Shown: positions 9,533 through 19,125 of the stretch, piece by piece | Layout of the letters: every line of letters starts with the position of its first letter | How positions within the stretch are numbered: position 1 is the first letter of the stretch | Origin: Deltaproteobacteria bacterium | GTDB taxonomy: Bacteria; Myxococcota_A; UBA796; UBA9615 | Length of the DNA: 64,000 nt | Direction: 5' to 3' | Assembly: GCA_023954745.1 (NCBI GenBank) | Contig: JAGSHC010000002.1 | Span: forward strand, 1 to 64,000 | The notes under the pieces: generated by a model | What the model saw: the letters and a program-made list of their open reading frames with translations, nothing else | Databases searched by the model: none | Told to the model about the DNA's origin: nothing | Made by a program: the position numbers and the translations under genes

Positions 9533-11710
9533 TCAGAACGCGATGTAGGTGGCGGCCTGAAGCCTCAGCTCGGCAAACCCGAGGGGGTTGGGCGCGGGGT
9601 CGTTGTTCTCGAGCCCGAAGTAGCTACCGCCGTGCACGCCAAGCATCACGTCGAGACCAAAGGGCATCAGCAGCCGCCACCGCATCCCCACCCCCGCGTC
9701 GATGAGGTTGTTCCAGTAGTCGTTGTTGATGTCCTTGAACACCCGCACTTCGGCGATGGGCTGCCAGGCGACCGGTCCGGTGACCAGCGCAGTGAAGCCC
9801 AGACGACCGCGGCCGAGGGTGAAGACGTTGTTGTCGAAGCGGCTGACCCACACCGCCTCGGCGTAGACCTCGGCGCACCCAGCGAACCCCACCCGAGCTC
9901 CGGGGGCCGCCATTTGAGGGGCTGGGGAGCAGGTCGGCGCCGAGACCGCGAAGAACGCGGCGACGCGCGCGTCGAAGAACACGCGCTGCCGGCCGTCGTC
10001 GAGCAGGTTGAAGGCAGGCCCCGCTTGCGCGTAGATCCCGACCCGCCGCTTCCACCCCCGGAGGAGCACGCCCGCGCCGATCATCGCGACATTGTCCGCC
10101 AGGATGAGAGGCACTCCGCTGACGGTGTTCCCCTGCGAGGCCAGGTCGCGGCTGATCTGAGCGAAGATGTAGGGGTCGAGGTCGAGCTTGGGGATGGGGT
10201 GGATGTACCCCCGGACGCGCACCGTGGGCACGAGGTTGGTCGAGCCAGTCGACGGCAAGAACCGATGCCAGCCATACAACTCGGCGTACAAGTCACCCCA
10301 GAAGAGGCGATACCTGGCCTTCAGCTCGCCCTTGGCCGCCGCGGACACGGCCTCGTCGTCGCAGCGCGCGGCCTCCCGAAATGCCTTGCGCGCCTTCGTC
10401 CCGTGGCCCTGCTCGCCCTCGAGGTACCCGCGCTCCAGCGCGACGGAGCAGGCGTCCCCGCCCTGCTCTTCGGCGGTCTCCAACGACATCGCAGCCATGG
10501 AGTAGTTCTCCTCGGCTCGGTAGGCGCGAGCCTGGGCGAGGAAGCGCTCCCCGAGACGGCGCGCAACGCTGGCGAGCAGCTGCTTTGCGCGACCAGCGAT
10601 GTCGGCATCGGGGCCTTTGCTGGCTGACTCCAGAGCAAGACGCGCTGCCTCGGGCCGCTCCGCGTCGAGCATCGTGTAGGCCAGCTCCATGTCGATGACC
10701 TGGTCGCTCACTCCAAGTCCGCGCGCCCGCTCGAACTCCTCCTCCGCCCGGACGTACTGGCCATCGGCCCGCAGCGCCTTGGCTGCCGCCATGGTGTCTG
10801 CGATGGCAGATGCCGCATCGGGCGGTGTGGTCTCGGCGACGCGCTCCGGCGGCTCGGCCGCGGGGTCGATCGGTGTGTCTGCCGCCGAGGTCTCGGCCGG
10901 TGGCGTCTCAGCGCCGACCGCCAATGCCGCGAGCTGCGAACGCGCGGACTCGGCGAGGGTTGCGTCCTCCCCGGCCACGGCTTCGGTCAGCCATGGGTCG
11001 GCACCCTCGGGGTCACCGGCAGCGACCGCGGTCCAACCCAGCTCCAGCGCGATCCGTTGGCGGTTCTCGAACGGGAGAAGCGCGCGAAGGAGGCGCTCCG
11101 CCGCCGCCGTGTCCCCCGCAGCGCGCAGGTCGCGAGCTTGCCCGAAGACGCCTTCGGCCAGAGTCTTCGGCAGCACCCAGATCTCCCGGTAGGCCAGGAC
11201 GGACACTGCGTCATCCGCCCCTTCGGAGGCGCGCTGGAAGTGGTCGCGGGCCCGCAGGGATCGGCCCTGGGCCGAGGCGATATACCCAAGCTCGAGCTGC
11301 GCAGCCTGCTGGTCTCGCACGCCTCGGAGAGCCCACTCCGCCTCGTCGAGCTTGCCCTCTGCGCGAAGCGCCATCGCGGCGTTCAATCCATTGGCCTTCG
11401 ATGCGGGCGGCAGTCCGCCGACGAGATCCGCGAGACCCCGGGTGCCCTCCAGCACTCCATCGACGAGGAAGCGGGCGGCGTGCGGCCGGCGCTGCCCAAC
11501 AGCCACCTCGCCAAGCTCGACCTTGATCTCGTCGTTCTGCCCGAGGCCCCAGACGGCCCACAGGGCCTCCTCGGCGAGGTCGAGCCGGTTCTCCGCCCTC
11601 CAGACGGACGAAGCCTCCAGCGCCTCCGCCCGCGCCGTGTCGCTCTGTGCCCGAGCACCGAGCGGCAACGCCAACGCGACGACCAGCGCGGCGAGAATCC
11701 CTCTCCTCAT
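9533..11710 (-). CDS. nfrA: NfrA-like TPR protein with C-terminal outer-membrane barrel
   Basis: Signal peptide MRRGILAALVVALALPLGARA; TPR-like helical repeats; C-terminus (ARYRLFWGDLYAELYGWHRFL..FKDINNDYWNNLIDAGVGMRWRLLMPFGLDVMLGVHGGSYFG) NfrA_C-like; ATGA overlap with wecB. Confidence 0.7.
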   Translation of the reverse strand: MRRGILAALVVALALPLGARAQSDTARAEALEASSVWRAENRLDLAEEALWAVWGLGQNDEIKVELGEVAVGQRRPHAARFLVDGVLEGTRGLADLVGGLPPASKANGLNAAMALRAEGKLDEAEWALRGVRDQQAAQLELGYIASAQGRSLRARDHFQRASEGADDAVSVLAYREIWVLPKTLAEGVFGQARDLRAAGDTAAAERLLRALLPFENRQRIALELGWTAVAAGDPEGADPWLTEAVAGEDATLAESARSQLAALAVGAETPPAETSAADTPIDPAAEPPERVAETTPPDAASAIADTMAAAKALRADGQYVRAEEEFERARGLGVSDQVIDMELAYTMLDAERPEAARLALESASKGPDADIAGRAKQLLASVARRLGERFLAQARAYRAEENYSMAAMSLETAEEQGGDACSVALERGYLEGEQGHGTKARKAFREAARCDDEAVSAAAKGELKARYRLFWGDLYAELYGWHRFLPSTGSTNLVPTVRVRGYIHPIPKLDLDPYIFAQISRDLASQGNTVSGVPLILADNVAMIGAGVLLRGWKRRVGIYAQAGPAFNLLDDGRQRVFFDARVAAFFAVSAPTCSPAPQMAAPGARVGFAGCAEVYAEAVWVSRFDNNVFTLGRGRLGFTALVTGPVAWQPIAEVRVFKDINNDYWNNLIDAGVGMRWRLLMPFGLDVMLGVHGGSYFGLENNDPAPNPLGFAELRLQAATYIAF

Positions 11711-12855
11711 CCGTCCCTCCTCCCAAGGGTCGCCGCAGCGGCCCGTAGGGCCTCCAGGCCCACGATGCCCGGGGCGTCCTGGAAGGTCACGGTGGTCTCC
11801 CCACCCCCCAACATCTCCAGCAGCGCGACAATCCGCTCGGCAGCACGTCCGTCCCCGAAGGGATTGAGCCGATACGGTCGCGCGTCGTGCTCGGCGATGG
11901 CCCTCGCCGCGACGCCCGCGAGGTCGGTGTCTCGCGCCAGATCGAAGAGCCGGTTGGCCCCCAGGAAGACGGTCTCCATCCGCTCGGTGTTCGGCCTGAG
12001 CGTGACGCATGGAATGTCGAGGCTGATCGCCTCCTCCTGCACACCACCGGAGTCCGTCAACAGCACCGCAGCGCCCGACATCGCTCGACAGAAGTCGAGA
12101 TAGCCCAGGGGCTCGCTCACGACGATGTTCTCGGGCCACTCGAGCCCGAACGCCTCCAGCCGCGCCGTCGTGCGGGGGTGCACGGGAAACAGGATCGGCA
12201 TGTCCACCCGGGCCAGCTCAGCGAGCGCGCGAGCGAACACCTCGGGGTCGTCGACCGTGGCCTGCCTATGCATCGTCAACACGGCATAGGGCGCGGCGAG
12301 CGCCGGTGCGGGCCGCGCGTCGATCAGGGGACGATGCCGCCGCCAGGCGTCCACCACGAGGTTTCCCACTGCGGGGCAGCTGACCGCGTCGTAGCCCTCG
12401 AAGGCCGTCAGGAACCACGTGGCCAGGCCCGTGGGTGCGAGTCTCAGGGCGGCGATCGCGTCGACCCGCACCCGGTTCACCTCCTCGGGCATCGAACGAT
12501 CGAAGCTGCGGATGCCGGCCTCGATGTGGAAGAGGGGGATTCCCAGCTCTTCGGCGCCGATGCCGGCTGCGAGGGTCGAGTTCGTGTCGCCGTAGGCGAG
12601 GATCACGTCGGGGGCGATGTCCGCCAGGGCGTCGCGGGTGGCCACGGTGAGGGCCTCGGGATCCGAGCTGCCGACATCGAGCCAACGATCCGGAGCCCGC
12701 GCGTCGAGTTCATCGAGGAACACCTGGACCATCGAGGGCGAGTAGTGCTGACCCGTGAAGAGGTAGACGTGCTCGAAGCGAGCGTCGAGCAACGGAATGA
12801 GTGGCGCGAGCTTGATCAGCTCCGGACGGGTGCCAGCCACGGTAACGACGCGCAT
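11707..12855 (-). CDS. wecB: UDP-N-acetylglucosamine 2-epimerase (non-hydrolysing)
   Basis: MRVVTVAGTRPELIKLAPLIPLL..HVYLFTGQHYSP..DVILAYGDTNSTLAAGIGAEELGIPLFHIEAGIRSFDRSMPEEVNR..LLTDSGGVQEEAISLDIPCVTLRPNTERMET. Confidence 0.93.
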   Translation of the reverse strand: MRVVTVAGTRPELIKLAPLIPLLDARFEHVYLFTGQHYSPSMVQVFLDELDARAPDRWLDVGSSDPEALTVATRDALADIAPDVILAYGDTNSTLAAGIGAEELGIPLFHIEAGIRSFDRSMPEEVNRVRVDAIAALRLAPTGLATWFLTAFEGYDAVSCPAVGNLVVDAWRRHRPLIDARPAPALAAPYAVLTMHRQATVDDPEVFARALAELARVDMPILFPVHPRTTARLEAFGLEWPENIVVSEPLGYLDFCRAMSGAAVLLTDSGGVQEEAISLDIPCVTLRPNTERMETVFLGANRLFDLARDTDLAGVAARAIAEHDARPYRLNPFGDGRAAERIVALLEMLGGGETTVTFQDAPGIVGLEALRAAAATLGRRDG

Positions 12856-12909
12856 GATGCCCCTCTCGCCGGCTGGATCGCCGGATGACAGCATCATGGA
12901 GCAGTATTC

Positions 12910-14070
12910 ATGACGGAACGTGACGAGTTGTCTCATCCGCCCCTGAAGGGGGTCCGCGCCCTGGTTCTGGGGGCCGGTTTTGGGACCCGCCTGAAGCCCC
13001 TGACCGAGCACGTGCCGAAGCCCGTGGTCCCCCTTCTTGGGCGTCCGCTCATCGGTCATCCCCTGATCCACTTGTATGCCGCAGGCTGCTTCGAGACCTG
13101 GGTGAACTCGCACCACATGGCAGACAAGCTCGCCGTGCGTCTCGACGCGTGGGTCCAGCGCCGACTCCAGCGCATGCGCGTCACCTACTCGGTGGAGCAA
13201 CCCGAGATCCTCGGCACCGGCGGCGCCCTCAAGAAGCTGGAGGGCGAGCTGACGCAGGACGGATCGCCGTTCCTGCTGCTCAACGGCGACTCGATCCTCG
13301 AGATGGATCTCCCGTCGCTGTGGGGCACGCACTCCGCACAACGCGCCCACGGAGCTCTCGCGACCCTGCTCTGCATCCCCCACCCGGACGCGGAGTCGTA
13401 CGGGGCCGTGCGGGTGGACTCCGAGGGCCGCATCGTCGACCTGGCTGGACTCGGCCGACCCCCCGGAGTGACCGACGAGGATGTCGCGGCGGCAACTCCG
13501 ACCGTCTTCTGCGGTGTGCATGTCATCGAGCCAGGGGTGCTCGCGGTGCTTCCGCCGTCAGGCACGTTCAGCGGGATCGTGCGCCAGGGCTATGCGCCGC
13601 TCCTGAACGACGGAGCCGATCTGCGGGCCCATGTGCTCGCACCCAACGCTCTCTTTCACGACGTCGGGACCCCGAGTCGGTACCTCGACGCTCAGGAGGA
13701 GATGCTGTCGGGGCGCGCGTTTCTGCCAGTCCCCACCGACGTCGACCCTCTCGAGGCGGTCTTCCAGGAGGCGAGCTACGCCGTGGATGCGACCGGACGC
13801 GAGTACGGCAACCCTGACTCCGTGGGTGGCCTGGCAGGTGCAACGCTGGAGCCACCGTTCCTCTTCGGACCGCGGAACTTCGTGGGTCCCGGCGCGACCA
13901 TCGGACCGTCGGCCAGCATCGGGGCGCTGAACACCATCGCCGGCGGAGCCACGGTGAAGGACGCGGCTCTGTGGGCCGAGGTCGAGGTCGGCGCCGGGGA
14001 GCGGCTGGAAGGCGTCCTCGCGGCCAAGCTCGGCGGCGAGCGCATCATCGTGGACGGCCGACCGGCCTAG
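12910..14070 (+). CDS. Sugar-1-phosphate nucleotidyltransferase (mannose-1-P guanylyltransferase-like)
   Basis: VRALVLGAGFGTRLKPLTEHVPKPVVPLLGRPLIGHPLIHL; C-terminal beta-helix-like repeats. Confidence 0.88.
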   Translation: MTERDELSHPPLKGVRALVLGAGFGTRLKPLTEHVPKPVVPLLGRPLIGHPLIHLYAAGCFETWVNSHHMADKLAVRLDAWVQRRLQRMRVTYSVEQPEILGTGGALKKLEGELTQDGSPFLLLNGDSILEMDLPSLWGTHSAQRAHGALATLLCIPHPDAESYGAVRVDSEGRIVDLAGLGRPPGVTDEDVAAATPTVFCGVHVIEPGVLAVLPPSGTFSGIVRQGYAPLLNDGADLRAHVLAPNALFHDVGTPSRYLDAQEEMLSGRAFLPVPTDVDPLEAVFQEASYAVDATGREYGNPDSVGGLAGATLEPPFLFGPRNFVGPGATIGPSASIGALNTIAGGATVKDAALWAEVEVGAGERLEGVLAAKLGGERIIVDGRPA

Positions 14071-14087
14071 CTCGTCCGCGCGCCTGG

Positions 14088-15194
14088 CTACTTGCGCTCG
14101 AGCTCTTCGATGAGCCCCTCGATCGCCTCGTCGACGCCGAGCACCACCTCGTCGAACACCGCGACCTCTTCCTCTTGGCCCGCCCCGCGACGTAGGCGCT
14201 CGATGATGTCGCCCGCGGCGATCACTCCAGCCGCCATGTTCGCCATGACGCGGGTGAAGAGGAGCTCGCGCTGGGTGAACCCGTGCGCGGCGCGACGACT
14301 CGTGAGGCTCAGGGCACCCACAGCGACTTCCTTGACGTAGAGGGGCAGCACAAGCGCGGAGCGCAAGTCGACGGACTTGATGAAGTCGAGGACGACGCGC
14401 ATGTCGTCGTCAGCGTGCACATCCTCGATGAGCACGAGCTCGCCCCCTTCGAGACAACGCCGGATCTCGGGGTACCGGGAGAGCTTGATGGCCCGGCTCC
14501 GCATGTTTGCGTCGTCGTGACTCGCCACCACGATGACTTCGTCGTTCTTGACCCCACGCACAGTGACGTTGCAGCGACTCACGGGAATGGTCTTCGCGAG
14601 GCGACGGACGATCACGAACAGCGCGTCTTCTGCCGAGAGGGAGCTGGCGAAGGCCTCGGAGGCCTCGATGATCGTGTAGAGATCGGGCTCGTAGTAGGAA
14701 TCGAGACCGGTGGGCAGGTGCTCGGGGATGTCCGGTGGCCGGGGGGCGCTGACGTCGTCGCTGGCGTCGGCTGGACTGACGTAGAGCAGCTCCGGAAGGG
14801 CCTCCGAAGCCTTTGCCTGGTTCCGCACCTCGAGCTGAAGCCCGATGCGGTTGAGCAGGTCGCGGGGAATGATGGGACCGGAGATGACGTCGTCGGCCTC
14901 CGCGTCGAGCCACCGGGTGACCGCCCCTTCCTCCGCCTCCGCGGCGAGCACGATGACGGCGCAGTCGTTCCGGCGCGGATCCTTCAGTCGACGCAGACTC
15001 CTCGCCGCGTCGCCGCTGCGGAGCCGATCGCCGAGCAGGACGACGTCCGCCCCAAAAATCCCCACCTCCTCCGACAGGAGCTGCCAATCCATGGGCTCCT
15101 GAAGTCGGTACCCAGCCGGCTCCAGAATTCCCCGGAGGGTGTCCAGCACACCTTTGTCCGAGGTGGCCAGATAGATTTTTCCCCTGGTCTCCAT
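14088..15194 (-). CDS. Degenerate receiver plus GAF-domain signalling protein
   Basis: N-terminal receiver-like fold; GAF-like region (LYTIIEASEAFASSLSAEDALFVIVRRLAKTIPVSRCNVTVRG..LRSALVLPLYVKEVAVGALSLTSRRAAHGFTQRELLFTRVMANMAAGVI). Confidence 0.75.
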   Translation of the reverse strand: METRGKIYLATSDKGVLDTLRGILEPAGYRLQEPMDWQLLSEEVGIFGADVVLLGDRLRSGDAARSLRRLKDPRRNDCAVIVLAAEAEEGAVTRWLDAEADDVISGPIIPRDLLNRIGLQLEVRNQAKASEALPELLYVSPADASDDVSAPRPPDIPEHLPTGLDSYYEPDLYTIIEASEAFASSLSAEDALFVIVRRLAKTIPVSRCNVTVRGVKNDEVIVVASHDDANMRSRAIKLSRYPEIRRCLEGGELVLIEDVHADDDMRVVLDFIKSVDLRSALVLPLYVKEVAVGALSLTSRRAAHGFTQRELLFTRVMANMAAGVIAAGDIIERLRRGAGQEEEVAVFDEVVLGVDEAIEGLIEELERK

Positions 15195-15319
15195 CTCGCC
15201 TGCCGTCTTGTGGGTCGGAATCGACCGGCCGCGATCCTACCAGCGGGCATCGGCCCTCGCTTCGGCGCTCGACGGGCACCGACCGCCCAGTCTCGGACGG
15301 ACGCCCTATCCTCCCGGCC

Positions 15320-17134
15320 ATGAAGTTCGCAAAGGAGACGATCAACGAAGTCCTGCTCTGGCGCATGGACGACCCATCGCCGGAGCCTGCCTACTTTGCG
15401 GAGGAGACGAGCGGGGGGTTCCGCGCCGTCCCGCCCGCAGAAGCGCGTCGCAACAATGCGAGCTGGGCTGCTGGGCTCCTGCGCCGTGGATACGAGGTGG
15501 GGACCCGCATCGCAGTGCTCTCTGGCGTCCGCGCCGAATGGGTCGAGTGCGACTGCGGCAACCTGCTCGGCCGCCTGGTGACCGTCGGCATCTACCCGAC
15601 CTGCACTCCCGAGCAGGTGGCGTACATCCTTCAACACAGCGAGGCGAAGGTCCTGGTGCTCGGTGACCAGGGGGACCTCGACCACTGCGCTCCCGCCCTC
15701 GCGAGCTGTCCGAACGTCGAGCTGATCGTGGGGATGAGTCCCCTCACGGCGCCCGAGGGCATGACCACGCCCATCGTGGACCTGGAGGTGATCCGAAGCG
15801 AAGGAGACGCCGCCCTCGCCCAGGGAGACACCTGGCTGCGCGAACACGCGTCGGCCGCCGAGCCCGACGACCTGATCACCCTGGTCTACACGTCGGGGAC
15901 GACAGGTCCCCCGAAGGGCGCCGAGCTCACCCACCGCAACCTCTTTCACGTCACGGACTCGGTGGCCGAAATCATCGGCTTCGAGCCCCATTGGGTGGGT
16001 CTGGTGTTCCTCCCCCTGGCCCACATTCTTCAGCGCTACGCCGTCTACCAGGGCCTGAGGTTCGGGGGGACCGGCTACTACACCTCTCGAATGACCGAGC
16101 TGGGGGACATCCTCCCGGTGACGCGCCCCCACGTGCTCGCCGTCGTGCCTCGGGTCCTCGAGAAGATTCACGCCCGCGCTCTCGCACGGGTGGAGACCAT
16201 GCCCCCCGCCAAGCAAGCCGGTTTCGCGCGGGCCTTCAGCGTGGCCACCAGGGTGCGCGCCGCCGAGCGGAGGGGAGAGCGCATTGGCCTCGTGGACCGC
16301 TTCCGGATGTGGCTGTACGACCGTCTGGTGTTCAAGACGATCCGCGAGAAGCTCGGAGGCAACCTGGAGCTCATCGTTTCGGGCGGAGCTCCCCTGGCCG
16401 TCGAGCTCTCCGAATGGTTCGACGCCGCGGGACTGCTCGTCGTCGAGGGGTATGGCCTGACGGAGACCAGCGCCCCCGCCACCACCGGAACGCCCGATGC
16501 CTACCGCTTCGGCAGCGTGGGCCGGCCCATCCCGGGCACCGACGTGCGGATCGCCGAGGACGGCGAGATCGAGGTGAGGGGCCCGGGCGTCTTTCGCTCG
16601 TACTTCAAGAACCCCGAGGCCACCGCAGCAGCCTTCACCGAGGACGGCTTCTTCCGCACGGGCGACATCGGAACGCTCGACCCCGACGGCTTCCTGACCA
16701 TCACGGACCGCAAGAAGGATCTGATCATCACCGCCGCCGGGAAGAACATCGCCCCCGCCGGAATCGAGAACCTGCTCAAGCAGCACCGGCTCATCGGACA
16801 AGCGATGGTGCATGGGGACCGACGCAAGTTCCTCAGCTGCCTGCTCACTCTCGACGAGGAGGAGGCGCCGCTCTGGGCAGCAGAGCAGGGCCACGACGAC
16901 ACCTCCCTGGCGGCGATCGCGGCCCGCGCCGACGTACAGGCTCAGATCGACACCTGGATGGCCGACTGCAACGCACAGCTGGCCAACTACGAGCGACCCA
17001 AGAAGTGGCGCCTGCTCTCGGTGGCGTTCACACCGGAGTCCGGGTACCTGACACCGACGCTGAAGCTGAAGCGCCGCGAGATCACCAAGGACTTCGGCGC
17101 GGACCTCGATGCCTTCTACGCCTCCGACGGCTGA
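15320..17134 (+). CDS. Long-chain acyl-CoA synthetase / AMP-binding enzyme (FadD15-like)
   Basis: LITLVYTSGTTGPPKGAELTHRNL, VEGYGLTETSAP, RTGDIGTLDPDGFLTITDRKKDLIITAAGKNIAP. Confidence 0.93.
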   Translation: MKFAKETINEVLLWRMDDPSPEPAYFAEETSGGFRAVPPAEARRNNASWAAGLLRRGYEVGTRIAVLSGVRAEWVECDCGNLLGRLVTVGIYPTCTPEQVAYILQHSEAKVLVLGDQGDLDHCAPALASCPNVELIVGMSPLTAPEGMTTPIVDLEVIRSEGDAALAQGDTWLREHASAAEPDDLITLVYTSGTTGPPKGAELTHRNLFHVTDSVAEIIGFEPHWVGLVFLPLAHILQRYAVYQGLRFGGTGYYTSRMTELGDILPVTRPHVLAVVPRVLEKIHARALARVETMPPAKQAGFARAFSVATRVRAAERRGERIGLVDRFRMWLYDRLVFKTIREKLGGNLELIVSGGAPLAVELSEWFDAAGLLVVEGYGLTETSAPATTGTPDAYRFGSVGRPIPGTDVRIAEDGEIEVRGPGVFRSYFKNPEATAAAFTEDGFFRTGDIGTLDPDGFLTITDRKKDLIITAAGKNIAPAGIENLLKQHRLIGQAMVHGDRRKFLSCLLTLDEEEAPLWAAEQGHDDTSLAAIAARADVQAQIDTWMADCNAQLANYERPKKWRLLSVAFTPESGYLTPTLKLKRREITKDFGADLDAFYASDG

Positions 17135-18500
17135 GCCCTCTACCGACTCCAAGGACGGGTCGGCCCCGCCTCCCCTCCTCGCGCTGCCTCCCGGCCGCGC
17201 CGTCTGGCTCGTCGCGGGCCCGATGATCGCTCTGGGGCTCCTGCGCACCAGCTACTTCCTCACGGACAGCTGGTTCGTCGGCCGCCTCGGAGACGGAGCC
17301 CTCGAGGCGATCGGCGGCGCAGCCTTCGCGTGGTGGATGATCCACATCTGCTGCGACCTCGCGGGAACCGGTGCCCACGCCCTCGTCGCGCGCTACGAGG
17401 GCGCGCAGCAGCGAGAGCGCATCGCCGGCACCCTCGTGCAGGGGCTCTGGGTCAGCGCAGCCGTCACCGCTCTCCTCATGGCGCTGATTCCTGGGCGCGG
17501 TCTGTACTTCGATCTGCTCGGCTATGGCCCGGCGACCGAGGCCTACGCCCTCGGGAGCGAGTATGTGCGGGTCTGCCTTCTCGGCTGCGGAACGCTCGCG
17601 GTCTATGCCGTAGTGACCGCCGCGTTCCGCGCCCTGGGACAGACCCGCACCGCCCTGGCTCTCACCGCAGTGACCCTCGTCGTGAACCTCGGACTCGACC
17701 CTGCGCTCATCTGGGGTTGGGGGCCATTCCCCGAGCTGGGGATTGGCGGCGCCGCCTGGGCCACCTCCATCGCAAACTCCATCGGCGCTGTCGTGGGACT
17801 CGTCATCCTCCGGCGCCGCGGGATTCACCTGGTCCTGGTCCAGCCCGAGCGCGCCGTCACCGCCCTCATCACCCGCATCGGGACGCCAATCACCATCGCG
17901 GGCCTCGGCTTTTCGGCGGTCTACGTCCTGCTCGGACGCATCATCAGCGACTTCGGGAGCTTCCACATGGCCGCTCTGGGCATCGGGCATCGCCTCGAGA
18001 GCCTCGCCTACATGATCACCGTGGGGTTCTCGGTGGGCGCCGCGACCATGGTGGGCCAGCATCTGGGTGCCGGCTCGCCGGAGCGCGCCGCCGAGAGCGT
18101 GCGGGCCGCGCTGCGGATCTGCACTGCGTTCATGCTGCCCTGCACCGCCCTGCTGATGGCTGGCGCTCCGTGGTTCTTCGACGCCTTCACCGATGACCCC
18201 GCAATCATCGAGTCGGGCACGGTGTACCTGCGCTGGCAGGCCGTCGTGTTCGTGGCGATGGGGATCGAGGTCGTCTACGAGGGGGGCTTCTCGGGAGCCG
18301 GCGACACCGTTCCGCCCTTGATCATCAGTGGCTCCCTCACCGCAGCGCGGATCCCCATGGCCTGGGTGTTCGGCTACACGGTGGGCCTCGGCATCGTGGG
18401 GGTGTGGATCGCCATCGCCGTCAGCACGGGCCTCAAGGCCATCGTGAGCTGGTGGTGGTGGCGTCGAGGCAACTGGAAGACCGCGCTCACAACGGAGTGA
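17109..18500 (+). CDS. MATE-family efflux transporter
   Basis: Multi-TM protein with MATE-like features (MIALGLLRTSYFLTDSWFVGRLGDGALEAIG, VGAATMVGQHLGAG). Confidence 0.88.
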   Translation: MPSTPPTAEPSTDSKDGSAPPPLLALPPGRAVWLVAGPMIALGLLRTSYFLTDSWFVGRLGDGALEAIGGAAFAWWMIHICCDLAGTGAHALVARYEGAQQRERIAGTLVQGLWVSAAVTALLMALIPGRGLYFDLLGYGPATEAYALGSEYVRVCLLGCGTLAVYAVVTAAFRALGQTRTALALTAVTLVVNLGLDPALIWGWGPFPELGIGGAAWATSIANSIGAVVGLVILRRRGIHLVLVQPERAVTALITRIGTPITIAGLGFSAVYVLLGRIISDFGSFHMAALGIGHRLESLAYMITVGFSVGAATMVGQHLGAGSPERAAESVRAALRICTAFMLPCTALLMAGAPWFFDAFTDDPAIIESGTVYLRWQAVVFVAMGIEVVYEGGFSGAGDTVPPLIISGSLTAARIPMAWVFGYTVGLGIVGVWIAIAVSTGLKAIVSWWWWRRGNWKTALTTE

Positions 18501-18525
18501 TCAGAGCGGCCAGGAGACCAAGACC

Positions 18526-19125
18526 TCAGGTCGCGGGGCTGGGGTCTTGCAGGTCGAGCGCCTCGGTCACCGCGGTTCGCAGGCGGGGCAGGACGTCCGT
18601 CTCGAACCAGGGGTTCTTCTTCATCCAGCCACGCACGCGCCAGGCTGGATGAGGCAGCGGGAAGCGAAGCGCGCCGTACTGCTCCCCCAGGCGCACCGTC
18701 TCGGTGAGGGTGCGCTGCCGCGCGCTGCGCAGGTAGTGGGCCTGGGCGTACTGGCCCACGAGCAACACCAGGCGGGGAGAGTCGAGGCCGCTCAGCACCC
18801 GCTCGTGCCACGTCGGAGCGCACTCGGGCCTGGGGGGGGCGTCGCCAGAGCCCTTTCGGCCGGGGTAGCAAAACCCCATCGGCAGGAGCGCGACGCGCTC
18901 AGAGTCGTAGAACACCGCGTCGTCGATCTGCAGCCACTCGCGCAGCCGGCGCCCGGAGTCGTCGTCCCAGGGGACGCCGCTGGCGTGCACCTTCGTCCCG
19001 GGGGCCTGCCCCACGATGACGATGCGCGATGAGGACGAGGCCGCGAGAATCGGCCGAGGCCCCAGGGGAAGACTGTCTGTGCAGATCGTGCAGGCCCTTG
19101 CCTCCTCGAGGACCTCGAGCAGCAC
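18526..19125 (-). CDS. Uracil-DNA glycosylase family protein
   Basis: IVIVGQAPGTKVHASGVPWDDDSGRRLREWL, LLVGQYAQ, PLPHPAWR; GTG start in TAGTG overlap with the mevalonate kinase stop. Confidence 0.8.
   Translation of the reverse strand: MLLEVLEEARACTICTDSLPLGPRPILAASSSSRIVIVGQAPGTKVHASGVPWDDDSGRRLREWLQIDDAVFYDSERVALLPMGFCYPGRKGSGDAPPRPECAPTWHERVLSGLDSPRLVLLVGQYAQAHYLRSARQRTLTETVRLGEQYGALRFPLPHPAWRVRGWMKKNPWFETDVLPRLRTAVTEALDLQDPSPAT

Noticed and set aside
7659-9548. 629-aa plus-strand ORF antisense to nfrB, and similar long antisense ORFs (35587-37254, 43711-45846, 48208-49557, 49953-51542, 53191-55242, 61046-62968)
   Set aside because: Expected artefacts of strong GC3 bias; composition looks non-coding (H/V/D/G/R rich) and the sense strands hold clear protein families.
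16168-16485. Small antisense and alternate-frame ORFs within the acyl-CoA synthetase and other genes
   Set aside because: Short, Arg/Pro/Ser-rich frame-shadow translations typical of high-GC DNA.
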